Below are positions 35,467 to 45,917 of a stretch of DNA of 64,000 nucleotides, in pieces. The stretch lies in contig CM043963.1 of assembly GCA_014529385.2 (NCBI GenBank), forward strand, positions 80,055,412 to 80,119,411. The letters run 5' to 3'. The position numbers and the translations under genes were made by a program. Each line of letters starts with the position of its first letter. The first letter of the stretch is position 1. Under the pieces are notes generated by a model, which saw nothing but the letters and a program-made list of their open reading frames with translations, searched no databases and had not been told where the DNA came from. This DNA is from Adiantum capillus-veneris (Eukaryota > Streptophyta > Polypodiopsida > Polypodiales > Pteridaceae).

Positions 35467-35812
35467 GTCGGCAACAAAAACGCAAAGTTTTGACAGTTTT
35501 TTCAGTTCTGAGATGCTATTACAGCAAAGCCTTCCATTACACAGAAAAATTCTGTCTTTACATCAATGAGTAGAGGGCTTCGTGCTCTTCGATTGAGGCT
35601 ATAGATCACCTAAATCGGAGTTCGGATGAGCAAGTTATGGTCAAAAGAGTGAACTGCTGTCTACTAGGTCAAAAAACGACTGTGTGAGAGAGAAGGGGGG
35701 GGGGGGGGAGGGGGGACTGCATTCTGGGACGCAATCACCTACGCGTGCAACTGGCGAATAGCAGGGGTGATTGGCATTGCCTTGGTCGATATGTATACCA
35801 ACTGTGGTGCGC

Positions 35813-35815
<3 letters not shown>

Positions 35816-35880
<65 letters not shown>
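35816..35880. repeat. (GA)n microsatellite, 65 bp
   Basis: Follows directly after the PPR phrase encoding NCGAL. It lies about 125 bp upstream of the presumed LINE 5' end. Confidence 0.97.
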
Positions 35881-35883
<3 letters not shown>

Positions 35884-35962
35884 TAAAAATGGATCCTGTG
35901 CCAACACAAGAAAATGTACGATGATATTGTTAGTCTAAGGCTGATGAAGAGCTGGGACATGC

Positions 35963-35965
<3 letters not shown>

Positions 35966-36001
<36 letters not shown>

Positions 36002-36252
36002 AGGGGGGACAAAAAGAAAAATTCACGATGATATTGTTAGTCTAAGGCTTTTCCATTATACTGTTCAACAAAACAACCAATTACTTTTTTGAAGTAATTC
36101 ACAAAGATATTTTTTGAAGTAATTCACGAAGATATTGTTAGTCGAAGGCTTTTCGATTATACTGTTGAGCAGCAGCCAATTACCTTTTTGAAGCAATTCA
36201 CGAAGATATTGTTAGTCGAAGACTTTTCGATGTTCTGGCTAGACTCCAAGTC

Positions 36253-36284
<32 letters not shown>
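35966..36284. repeat. Two short (GA)n tracts
   Basis: Tracts at 35966-35997 and 36256-36284, each in PPR-derived sequence. Confidence 0.9.
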
Positions 36285-36287
<3 letters not shown>

Positions 36288-36587
36288 CTCTGCGTGCATC
36301 TTGAGTAATTCACGATGATATTGTTAGTCTAAGGCTTTTCGATTATACTGTTGCCAATTACTTTTTTTAAGTAATTCACAATGTTATTGTTAGTGAAAGG
36401 CTTTTCGATTATACTGTTTTTTTTTAATTATACTATTGAGCAGCACCCAATTACTTTTTTGAAGTGGCCATGCTAGTCCTTTCTTAAAAAATACTGCATG
36501 CATGCTTGTTCCTTGAATCAAATGTAAGACAGCGAAGCTAACAAACTATCGTCATTTTTTTTAAAAAAAATTTACTAAAAAAACTAG

Positions 36588-36715
36588 CCCCTCTAACACT
36601 AGAGGAAAAGCATAAGTCTCCCTTCAACACTGGAGGGGATAAAAGTGGCGGGGGAAAGGCACATTCCTTACGGTATTATTAAAAATGTGGAGAATTGTGC
36701 CAACTCCACACCATA
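36588..36715 (+). repeat. Hairpin-rich dispersed repeat, copy 1
   Basis: The unit has three small hairpins: CCTCTAACACTAGAGG, CCTTCAACACTGGAGG and GGAAAGGCACATTCC, then a tail ending CACACCATA. Copies 2 (41885-41956, minus, partial) and 3 (48444-48575, plus) share the order GGGAAnGGCACnTTCC, a stretch like ATTATTAAAAATGTGG, then GTGCCAACTCC. No protein frame is shared. Confidence 0.65.
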
Positions 36716-36776
36716 ACACACTAGCATTCTGTGCACGATGTTTGCACAAAAAACACTAGCATTTTGCACGTGCGTC

Positions 36777-37570
36777 TTGCTGTATTCTATGGTTTACTGT
36801 AACAAATAATTCCATGCTGTCAATTAATGCAAAACTTCTGCATTGCCTTTTTTATTGAGAAACATTATTTCCTTAATACTCTGTCATTAGGGTATTAAAA
36901 AGAAAACCGAATTTAGGGTACATATCAATTTAGGATATTAAGAAGAAAATTGAATTTTACTTCTGTTTGCTGGGTAGATGTGAAGGACTGTATGACTGTC
37001 CAAAAGCCTGATCACTTCGACATCAAAAGTCCTCTCGATTGCAAATGTCGTGCTCCCCCATTCACACACTATGGTCATCATCTCATTTGTGCAGGCCTTC
37101 GTCTTAAACTGTAAAATTGAATTTACTTATGTTGCAGCGTAAATATAGAGACCTATATGAAACTCCAAAAGCCTAATCATGTCGACATCAATTGTCTTAT
37201 TGATTGCAAATGTCATCTTCTCTCATTTGTGTACATCCACGTGCATGTTGTTGTATTGTACGGTCTACTGCAACAAATAATTCCATGCTATCAATTACTG
37301 CAAAACTTCTGCATTGCCTTTTTTATTGAGAAACCATATTTCCTCAACACTCTATCATCAGTTAGTGATTTAGTGATCAAGGTTGCTCATCCATTATGCA
37401 GTACTATGATGTTGTTGTTGAAAATCTAGGGATCAATTGATTGCTAGTATATTGTTTAGTATTATCAATCTATAGTTCCACGTTTAGAGGTCGTTTTTCT
37501 GTACATATCAATTTAGGGTATTAAAAAGAAAACTGAATTTTACTTCTGTTGTTGGGTGGATGTGAACGAC
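36777..37570. repeat. Diverged direct duplication, ~480-bp spacing
   Basis: The phrase ACAAATAATTCCATGCTGTC near 36801 recurs as ACAAATAATTCCATGCTATC near 37272, both followed by AAAACTTCTGCATTGCC and TTTTTTATTGAGAAAC. A second pair, CCAAAAGCCTGATCACTTCG (near 36998) and CCAAAAGCCTAATCATGTCG (near 37164), and a third, ACATATCAATTTAGG (36920 and 37503), show a nested history. No gene is visible. Confidence 0.7.
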
Positions 37571-38756
37571 TGTTCGCTTATGTTCTTATTTTTCTCTACA
37601 AGAACATCATTCAGCTTTCAAATTTTAGGATTCAACCGCTACATGTACTGCAGCTCCAAGACTGATCAAGATACTAGTCCCCTAAATGTCTTGCAATAAC
37701 ATCAAGAGAAATAGACAATCCATTCCAACAACCCCATGTCTAATACTTCTACAAAAACTGATCAACTAATAAGCAACAAACCATGTAGCAACAACTTAGC
37801 ATTTGTACATGTATAAGTTTATCATAACTCATTCCAGCACTCTCCAACTTTATGCCTTCTCCTCCAAAGCTTGGCAATCAAGGCATACTAGTTACTTCGT
37901 TAGCATAGAAGCCAAAATCACAACGCTGCACTCTCGTTAACCCACGTGTCATGGCCTTTTCAACGGCGTCCAAGGCAGAAACGTAGGCAATGAAGTAAAG
38001 AGGAAGTAAACAAGGAATAAGGTGGCGAGTAAAGAAAAGCATGCTGAGGCCGCCGTCGAGGAGTAGAGCCATCAGACAAAGCAGGTAGCAATAAGCGCGC
38101 AACGAGCAGGAGACAGGATCAAAAAGCAAGCTGGCGAGGAGGACGGCTTAGTTGGTAGAGCACTATCTTTTGGAGGTGGCCGAGCGAAGCACTACAAGGA
38201 GGATGGCAAAGTGACGTTGCAGTGCAGAAGAAGAAGCCAGAGGGAATCGCGTGCAGATTTTGGGAGGTGTGAAATAGATATTAGGGGAGGAGGAGCCGTC
38301 GGTAGAAATCCGTCGTCAGAGCAGGAGCTAAAGAGGAGCAAAAAGCGGGAAGAGATGTTGTCGAAGTGCAGCGAAAGAGCTGCCGTGGAAGTGCAGGGGC
38401 AGGTATTTCAAGTAGGAGCGTCAACTGCAGCAGAGCGCGCACGGAAAATATAAAAAGGAGAAAAAAAAGAGCATCGGCAAGCAGCAGAGGAGGTCAAGGA
38501 GGAGAGGTGAGCATCTCTTGGCTCGCGAACGCTTATGTAATCGAAAGGCGGGAAGGGACGAGCAACTAGATTCAGAGGGGCCGCTAGGCAGCGAGGAGAC
38601 CTATGGGCGGACGAGTGAGGCTGGTAAGCCTAGAAGGGAGGCTTGAGGCTGGCAAGGGAAAACAACAACACGGGAGTTTTCTGATAGAAAGCGTGGCGTG
38701 TAGTAAAAGAGCAGAGCTTGTGAGCCTACAAGGAGTCGAGCAATGAGGAGAGAAAA
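37571..38756. other. No recognisable gene
   Basis: Apart from the left arm of the inverted repeat this holds only short Arg/Ser-rich frames (for example 38211-38453) with no recognisable domain. Confidence 0.4.
37790..37891 (+). repeat. Left arm of 102-bp inverted repeat
   Basis: This arm (AACAACTTAGCATTTGTACA ... AATCAAGGCATACTAG) is the reverse complement of 41084-41185 with two adjacent mismatches (CCAGCAC against CCGACAC). The arms enclose 3,192 bp holding PPR fragments and a gypsy fragment. No target duplication is visible outside the arms. Confidence 0.93.
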
Positions 38757-39350
38757 AAAACTATCGTACTTGGCATTGTCTTGGTTGATATGTCTGTGAA
38801 GCTCGCGAGGGATCAGCGAGTGCCTCTCTTCAAATGGAATTACCTATGCATGCATCGTGAAGGATGCTGATATGGGCACAAAAAAAGCTGTCGTGCTTGG
38901 CACTGTCTTGGTCGATATGTATGTGAAGTGAGGGCTCAACAAGGGCATATGGAATTACCTATGCATATGCATCTTGAAGGATGTTGATATGGACAGAAAA
39001 AAAGCTGTCGTGCTTGGCACTGTCTTGGTCGATATGTATGTGACGTGAGGGCTCAACAAGGGATTTTCTTCATATGGAATTACCTATGCATGTGCATCTT
39101 GAAGGATGTGGCTCTACGCAAGATGTTGAGATGCAATCACCTAGCATGCATCTTGAAGGCATGTGTCTCTACGCAAGATGCTGATATGGGCACAAAAATT
39201 CACAATTTATATTGTTAGTCAAAGGCTCTTGAAAAGAGATGTCATGATTGGCACTGTCTTGGTTGATATGTATGCGAAGTGAGGGCCTCTCTCGAGCTGC
39301 AATCACCTACACATGCATCTTGAAGGCATGTGGCTCTATGCAAGATGCAT
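38757..39350 (+). pseudogene. PPR fragments in condensed tandem copies
   Basis: The phrase GCTGTCGTGCTTGGCACTGT (or close form) begins near 38765, 38886 and 39005, spaced about 120 bp, each followed by CTTGGTCGATATGTATGTGA and then GGAATTACCTATGCAT. It encodes AVVLGTVLVDMYVK, then GITYACILKD. A further unit at 39123-39345 encodes ITLACILKACVS, TKIHNLYC, GTVLVDMYAK-like and AITYTCILKACGSMQDA. In a real PPR protein these motifs are about 100 codons apart, so each unit has lost most of its middle. Stops follow MYVK. Confidence 0.7.
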
Positions 39351-39971
39351 ACTTCAAAATCTACAACAATGATGGTGAAGCTGCACCCGTGACATTCTCT
39401 TCTTTGTTAACTACATCTTCTTCTAAAGATCTTCTAGCTGTTTTGTAGACTCCTTGGAGCACCTCGATGGCTTCTTGCACGATGTTTTGAATTCAAGGAA
39501 TCAAATCACAGTGTTAAGGCTGGAGCTAGAGGTTGAGAGGTTCGTGAGGAATCCAAAGCTAGCAACAACTGATTTTGAATCCAGTTTCCTCCTTATCGTG
39601 TTTCCCAACACTACGACGTGAAAGCCATGGCACTAGACAGCAGTGTTCCACCATCCCCATCGTGAATTCTTTTGGCGAAAACTCTAGAAAGAAGAGGTCT
39701 AAGTGTTAAGCTAGCATATATACCTGTCGATTCCGGATTTGACGCAAACCCTGCATCATTGCCACATGGGAATCTTGCGTTTAGGCAAAGAGCAAGGGAG
39801 GGTTCCATTGCTAATAATGATTTGATTGCTTCAAGAAGGATGAACCCGATTGGACGATCAGATCCATTGAAGAACGAATGGACAAATACAACAAATCCAG
39901 GGCATACATCTTTAGCAATATTGGTGATGTTAGAAAAAGAGATGAGTGCCTTACTGATGCAACAAGTAGTG
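39351..39971 (+). pseudogene. Unidentified gene fragment, inverted copy at 44.3-44.7 kb
   Basis: Text such as AAATCTACAACAATG...GGTGAAGCTGCAC (39359) and TACATCTTCTTCTAAAGATCT (from 39411; 20 of the shared bases) is found reversed near 44640 and 44510. GGCAAAGAGCAAGGGAGGGTTCC (39784 region) and CATCTTTAGCAATATTGG (39904 region) are found reversed near 44465 and 44380. The frame 39672-40172 runs from this into the gypsy fragment, so it is a chance fusion. I do not recognise the protein (PVDSGFDANPASLPHGNLAF). Confidence 0.5.
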
Positions 39972-40435
39972 ACAGATCGGAAAAGCAGATGCGGTGGGCG
40001 AACATCTTGTCACAGTTTCACTTCCAGATTGTCCATGTGCAGGGCCAAAAGAATGTGGTGGCAGATGCTTTGTCTCAGAAGCCGTTGGTTCTGGCTATTT
40101 CTGCGATACATCATAGGAGCTTCGAGGATATGGTCGATCAGTATGCTTTTGGGCATCCCTTGTAACATTTAAATACGTGGATTAGGGCTCACTTCTCATA
40201 GCATCTGGACGCAGAGTCTGAGAGTGAAACCCTAACCGCTCTTTGTACTTTGATAATTGATTTAATGCATAAAGAAATACCGAAAGGGGCGCTAGTCTTT
40301 GGGGCCGATATCTCTAGGCACGGAACTCCGCTGGACCAGTGCAAATCTATTGTGATCTGTGAATTGTTTTGAAGTGGTTATTTGGTGCTGTCGCGATTGA
40401 TTCTTGACTTGGAGTGTCCAAGTCTGTTACAGTGG
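39972..40435 (+). mobile_element. Gypsy RNase H end plus LTR fragment
   Basis: Reading 39975-40165: SEKQMRWANILSQFHFQIVH, VQGQKNVVADALSQKP. Element E has SEKHMRWANILSMFHFQIMH and KKNVVADALSRKP at 54174-54280, so this is the same lineage. The sequence AAAGAAATACCGAAAGGGGC at 40269 matches the LTR of element E at 50335. RNase H and LTR text are only about 100 bp apart, so integrase and the rest have been deleted. The fragment breaks a PPR relic. Confidence 0.8.
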
Positions 40436-40439
40436 CATG

Positions 40440-41083
40440 TGACGCTACGCAAGATGCTGATATGAGCTTACAAATTCACTTTCATATTGTTAGTTAGGGG
40501 CTGTTGCAAAAAATTGTCGCACTTGGCAATGCCTTGGTCGATATGTATGCCAAATGTGGTGCACTTCAAAAAACAAAAAACGTGATGAGGAGCTTCCTGC
40601 AAATGCCGTCTCTTGGAGTGCATTAATTACTAGATACGTGCAATAGGAGCAGGGCCAGAAAGCTCTCCAGATGCAGTCACATACGCGTGCATCTTGAAGG
40701 CATGTGTTGGTATGCAAGATGTCGATATGGGCTTAAAAATTCACTCTGATATTGTTAGTTAAGCGTTGTTGCAAAAAACTGCCATGCTTGGCAATGCCTT
40801 GGTCGATATGTATGCCAAATGTGGTGTGGGATGTCGTCAATTGGAACGCACTGATTGCAGGATATGCTCGACAAGGGCCAGGCCAGGAAGCTTTGGGTTG
40901 TTTTTAGAAGGTGCTTGAGGAGCTTACTGTTCGAAATGACGTCAGCTGATTGGGGGATACCCACAATAGGAGTAGGGATAGAAAGCTCTGGTTTCAGTGG
41001 ATGCAAAGTGAGGGCCTCTACCCATATGCAATCACCTATGTGTGAATCTTGAAGGGATGTGGTTGTACGGAACAAAATTCACT
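40440..41083 (+). pseudogene. PPR fragment, two adjacent copies
   Basis: Copy one (40450-40690) encodes VALGNALVDMYAKCGALQKT and, after a shift, a CILKACVG-type end. Copy two (40700-41075) repeats DADMGLKIHSDIVS, MLGNALVDMYAKCG, then VVNWNALIAGYARQGPGQEA and CLRSLLFEM. These are consecutive L and S motifs of a PLS-class PPR protein. Such proteins bind organellar RNA in plants. Frameshifts and stops make this non-functional. It ends at the right arm of the inverted repeat. Confidence 0.7.
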
Positions 41084-41185
41084 CTAGTATGCCTTGATTG
41101 CCAAGCTTTGGAGGAGAAGGCATAAAGTTGGAGAGTGTCGGAATGAGTTATGATAAACTTATACATGTACAAATGCTAAGTTGTT
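41084..41185 (-). repeat. Right arm of 102-bp inverted repeat
   Basis: Reverse complement of 37790-37891 with 100 of 102 positions matching. The PPR copy stops exactly at its inner edge. A poly(T)-rich stretch follows on the outer side. Confidence 0.93.
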
Positions 41186-41589
<404 letters not shown>

Positions 41590-41824
41590 ATCAAAGGGTG
41601 TTTGATTTTTTTTTCGAGAGAAAATGAAGCACGGAGAGAGATTTCATCAAAGCATGTTAACTTTTTTTACCTGAGAGTGTTTGGGATACCGATCGTAGTG
41701 CTTCAAAAGGGTTCCTTGCAAAAAACCACAAGGAGGGCTAGAATTTTGTCAAGCTCATTGTTCCTGATTATACAAGATGTCAATGTTATTAATTGTTTGT
41801 TGTTCCATTTTCATGTTTCAAAAA

Positions 41825-42030
41825 AAAAAGAAAATGCAAGTTTCCTTACATGGGGGAGTTTGCATAGCCCTCCCCAAGTCTCCTTACATGGGGGAGTTTG
41901 CACAGTCCTCCCCAATTTTTATGATACGAGGGAACGTGCCATTCCCACGGTAGCGTGCAATTTTCAGTGCATTCATTAACTGCGTTCTCAGTGTCAAAAT
42001 AAAAAAATGATAATGCTTACTGTGGAATTG
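41825..42030 (-). repeat. Hairpin-rich dispersed repeat, copy 2, with 40-bp duplication
   Basis: On the minus strand 41956-41885 reads CGCTACCGTGGGAATGGCAC, GTTCCCTCGTATCATAAAAA, TTGGGGAGGACTGTGC. The stem GGGAATG/CGTTCCC keeps pairing through a G-U wobble relative to copy 3 (GGGAATG/CATTCCC). The segment TTTCCTTACATGGGGGAGTT / TCTCCTTACATGGGGGAGTT is duplicated with a 40-bp period at about 41840 and 41880. Confidence 0.6.
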
Positions 42031-42039
42031 AATGTCTCT

Positions 42040-44270
42040 CGTTGATGCACTTCCTTGCATCAATGAAGTTGGGCATCTTGCGTAGAGCCACATGCCTTCA
42101 AGATGCGTGCATAGGTGATTGCATCTAGAGAGAGGCCCTCGCTTTGCATATGTTGAAAACAAATTAGAGCTTTCTGGCCCTGCCCCTATGGGACAAATCT
42201 TACGTCCACACTCCAGATCATAGGAAGCACGATAATTTTTCGCAAAAGCCTGCGACTAGTAATCTCATCATTAATTCTCTCACCCATGTCAACGTCTTTC
42301 ATAAGACTACACACCTTCAATGTGAAAGCGTAAGTGATTGTATTGGGACAATTGGAAAGAGGCCTTCACTGTCCCATGAGAACAACAAAGTACTTTGTTG
42401 AAACAGCCACGTTGGGCTTATCTACAATAGTGATGACAGTTTGGACATGAGAATTTCTCACGCTTTTCTGAGTTTGCTTGATGTGTTTCATGAGTATTGC
42501 TTCTTATCTAGAGTTGTTAGTGGATTTGTTGCCTTTCTGTGGACATTGTAAGGGCACCACATTTGCCATACATATAAAGAAAATCCCTGCTAAGAACAAC
42601 CTGTTTCTAAATATCTTGTGTCTATCATAAATTCAGATAGACAGGAAGCTTGTCGAGCACTTGCATAGAGCCACATGCCTTTAAGATGTAAGCGTAACAT
42701 TCAAGACGAAAGTATAGGTGACTGAATTTTGAGAGATACACTTACTTTTGCATTTGCTGAAAATAGCCTAGAGAGTTTTGCTGCTGCTCTTGTTGCACAC
42801 ATCCCGCAATTAGTGCATTCCAAGAGGTGGAATTCCAGACAGGAAGCTCCTAAAGCACTTTTTGTGCTTTCTCAAGCGCACCACATTAAGCATACATATC
42901 AACCAAGACAGTGCCAAGAAAGACAACTTTTTTCTTGCATAGAGCCACATGCCTTCAAGATGCATGCATAGGTAATTGCTCTAAACAGAGACCCTCACTT
43001 CGCATCTGCTGAAAACATACTAAAGCTTTCTCTTGTGGGGCAAATCTTGCAATCAATGCATTCCAAGAGTCCACACTCTGGATAGGAAGCTCAAAACAGC
43101 CTAGACCTCTCTGGACCTACTCTTGTGGTGCATATCCCGCGACCAGTGCATTCCAAGAGACGTCATTCCCATCACATTTCAAGAAAAATGGTCATCAAGA
43201 ACATGCCCAGGTCGTATTGCATCTAGGAAAAATATTTTTGAGCATCCTTGCCTACCCTTGCTTGGCATATCTGCGTATAAAAGCACTTCAAGAGACTTTG
43301 TATGGTGAGAAACCCTCACTTTTCATGTGGTTAAAATAGCCGAGAACTACCTTGCCACAACCATGTCGCTCGTATCCAACAATCAACGTGCCTTTTGACG
43401 ATTCGTAGTAAAAGCTTATCCATAACTGGCACCACATTCAACATACATATAGATCAAAACATTGTTAAGCATATCCTGCAACCAGCTCGCTCTAGGGGGC
43501 GACATCCTTGCCACAGCCAAGTTAAGCATATCCTACAATCAACATGTCTCAAGAGACAACATTTCACACGGAAAGCCCATCAAGAAAGTGCTTTGCGCTT
43601 TCATAAGGGCACCACATTTGGCGTACATATCAACCAACACATTTCCATGGACAATTTGTGTCTCCAGCAGCCCCCTTATAGCGTCTGACTGGATAGGTAA
43701 TTGTATTTGAAGAAAGGCCTTTCCTTTACATCTGGTGAAAACTTCTTAGTGCTTCCTTGCACATATCTGGTGAAAACATCTTAATGTTTCCTTGCCACAA
43801 CCATGCTGGGCATGGACAGAAAGCTCATCAAGAACTTTATGCGCTTTCATAAGGACCCCATATTTGACATACATATCGACCAGAGCAATGCCAAGCATAT
43901 GTTTTTCCAACAACCCCTACGTAGGAATCTCATCGTGAATTCTCTTTCCCATGTGAAGATCTTGCAGATGGTGAGAGGCCTTCAAAGTGCAAGCAAAGGA
44001 GATTGCATTTAGAGAGAGGCCTTCGCTACGAAGAACGAGACCTTTCAGAACAGCCCTTGACTAGCACTCTCATCATGAATTCTCTCACCCATGTCAACAG
44101 GAAGGGTGATTCTTTAAAAGTACTTGCCAGTAAAAAGAGGTCTTTGCTTCGCATCTGGCTGTTGCCACAACCATGCTGGGAAATCAACGCGCTTGAAAAG
44201 ACATCATATAAAGGATTCCCATCAAGTGCGAAGGAAAGGCCTTTCTTCACGGCTTGCTCAACAACCTACT
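42040..44270 (-). pseudogene. PPR fragments, several copies, opposite orientation
   Basis: On the minus strand 42160-42055 encodes GLSLDAITYARILKACGSTQ; 42330-42220 encodes FTLKVCSLMKDVDMGERIND and SRRLLRKIIVL. Related text returns near 42900 (CACTGTCTTGGTTGATATGT reversed), 43140, 43330, 43610 (reversed form of a VDMYAKCGALMK codon run), 43860 and 44090 (ERINDE-type HEWVREFMMRVLVKG in a shifted frame). This is a chain of PLS-class PPR motifs in the orientation opposite to 35.7-41.1 kb. No copy has a usable frame. Confidence 0.6.
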
Positions 44271-44339
44271 TATTAAACCTTGCAATAATCAGCCATGCTG
44301 CCTTAACTCCTCGCATTCATCTCTGTGAGATCCGCCACT

Positions 44340-44535
44340 GCTTGTTGCATCATCGCTTTTTCTAATATCACCAATATTGCTAAAGATGTGTGCCCTTCTT
44401 CAACGGATCTGATCGAGGTCACCCTTCTTGAAGCAATCAGAGCATTGCTTCCAATGGAACCCTCCCTTGTTCTTTGCCTAGTCGCAAACTTCCGAGAAGA
44501 TCAAGATCTTTAGAAGAAGATGTAACTGACTAAGA
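44340..44535 (-). pseudogene. Inverted shorter copy of the 39.35-39.97 kb fragment
   Basis: The reverse complement contains ATCTTCTTCTAAAGATCTTG, AGGCAAAGAACAAGGGAGGG and ACATCTTTAGCAATATTGGT in the same order as 39411-39930, with about 350 bp missing between the first two. Together with the PPR blocks on either side, this makes a long, decayed inverted duplication around 41-42 kb. Confidence 0.65.
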
Positions 44536-45437
44536 AGAGAACGTAGTAAATGCGATGATGGGGAGGCTGATGATGACAAAGAGGACACAGAGAACACTTG
44601 TGGTGATGGTTCCAAATGCTGCAGAGTGCAGCTTCACCACCATTGTTGTAGATTTGGAAGCCCATATCATATCAAACCCATAAAGGAGAGAGTTGTTGGA
44701 AAGCCTTGCAGAAGAAGAAGCAAACGGATTTACAGAGCGGCATTAATAAAAGCATAGGAGCTATATTAAACGAAAAAAATGTAGCCACGTGGATTATTGA
44801 GAGGCCACAATCTTGAATGCAATGTAACTGACTAAGAAGAGAACGTAGTAAATGTGATGATGGGGAGGTTGATGATGACAAAGAAGACACAGAGAACACT
44901 TGTGGTGATGGTTCCAAATGCTGCAGAGTGCAGCTTCACCACCATTGTTGTAGATTTGGAAGCCCATATCATATCAAACCTAGAAAGGAGAGAGTTGTTG
45001 GAAAGCCTTGCAGAAGAAGAAGCAAACGGATTTACAAAGCGGCATTAATAAAAGCATAGGAGCTATATTAAATGAAAAAAACGTAGCCACGTGGATTACT
45101 GAGAGGCCACAGTCTTGAATGCAATGTAACTGACTAAGAAGAAGATGTAACTAACTAAGAAGAGAATGTAGTAAATGCGATGATGGGGAGGCTGATGATG
45201 ACAAAGAAGGCACAGAAAACACTTGTGGTGATGGTTCCATATGCTACAGAGTGCAGCTTCACCACCATTGTTGTAGATTTGGAAGCCCATATCATATCAA
45301 ACCCAAAAGGGTTGTTGGAAAGCCTTGTAGAAGAAGAACCAAACGGATTCGCAGAACGGCATTAATAAAAGCATAGGAGCTATATTAAACGAAAAAAACC
45401 TAGCCACGTGGATTACTGAGAGGCCACAGTTTTGAAT
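44521..45437. repeat. Three tandem copies of a ~302-bp unit
   Basis: TGTAACTGACTAAGAAGAGA starts at 44521 and 44823; the third copy starts at 45125 with an extra 21-bp repeat so that the shared text resumes at 45146. Each copy has GATGATGGGGAGG, GTTGTAGATTTGGAAGCCCA, ATTAATAAAAGCATAGGAGC and GCCACGTGGATTA. Each encodes a plus frame such as ECSFTTIVVDLEAHIISN; one is open for 64 codons in copy 2 and 61 in copy 3. Copies differ by only a few bases, so amplification was fairly recent. The unit includes a CACGTGG motif, also a G-box core, but its role is unknown. Confidence 0.9.
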
Positions 45438-45569
45438 TTTCCTTCTACGCTAACGAAGTAAAAACGCCAGCGATCACGGTAAACGCAGGACGCAGCAAGC
45501 AGCCGTAACCAGCACTCGCAGGGTTTGAAGATCTTCGATTCAAGGCAGTCAGGTAGTTACACGTGCCTT

Positions 45570-45582
<13 letters not shown>

Positions 45583-45605
<23 letters not shown>

Positions 45606-45636
45606 CGCGTTCATCAGTGTTGGGCGCCTGAGGATT

Positions 45637-45708
<72 letters not shown>

Positions 45709-45824
45709 TAGCTGTTGCTTATAATGATTTTAACTATGTTGACTCTGCAATGTCCAGCTAATATCTTGGGATCACATGCATGCACACTCCACCTGAGTAG
45801 GTACGTAATATACTGCAATCACCT

Positions 45825-45915
<91 letters not shown>
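45583..45915. repeat. Cluster of three (GA)n tracts with a (GCAGGA)n run
   Basis: GA runs at 45583-45604 (preceded by GT repeats), 45639-45705 and 45855-45915. A hexanucleotide run of GAGCAG/GAGCAGGAG units at about 45826-45854 leads straight into the third. Confidence 0.95.

Positions 45916-45917
<2 letters not shown>

Larger units (their letters stand above)
31085..35690 (-). mobile_element. Full-length-looking LINE retrotransposon
   Basis: A minus-strand non-LTR element with two uninterrupted ORFs: ORF1 (35466-34525) and ORF2 (34518-31219). The 3' UTR is about 134 bp (31218-31085) and is followed by a (TATC)n/(CT)n tail. The 5' UTR is upstream of 35466 and its limit is unclear; PPR-derived sequence starts by about 35711, so the 5' end is probably near 35690. 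Both ORFs lack stops and keep catalytic residues, so the copy is young and might be mobile. Target-site duplication could not be settled because both flanks are near GA tracts. Confidence 0.85.
35711..36470 (+). pseudogene. PPR-gene fragments, repeated and cut by GA tracts
   Basis: The text 35735-35815 encodes DAITYAC and IALVDMYTNCGAL, the signature of PLS-class PPR repeats. From about 35905 a phrase CACGATGATATTGTTAGTCT, encoding HDDIVSLR (a PPR linker usually followed by VLGTALVDMY), recurs in altered form near 36025, 36125, 36200, 36305 and 36375, each followed by AAGGCTTTTCGATTATACTG or a variant. These copies are spaced about 70-110 bp and no longer form a frame. GA tracts at 35816-35880, 35966-35997 and 36256-36284 interrupt the block. 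Confidence 0.6.

Noticed and set aside
36777-37570. A pair of LTRs
   Set aside because: The repeated blocks are in mixed order and spacing, without TG...CA ends, primer site or coding sequence between them.
38133-38175. tRNA-like A box (GGCTTAGTTGGTAGAGCAC)
   Set aside because: The D-arm-like text is good, but no B box (GGTTCGAnTCC) or acceptor pairing follows within 80 bp. It could be a SINE head remnant, but one box is not enough.
39672-40172. A 166-codon fused gene
   Set aside because: The frame joins an unidentified fragment with a gypsy RNase H fragment read in the wrong frame; the true RNase H text is in another frame (39878-40165).
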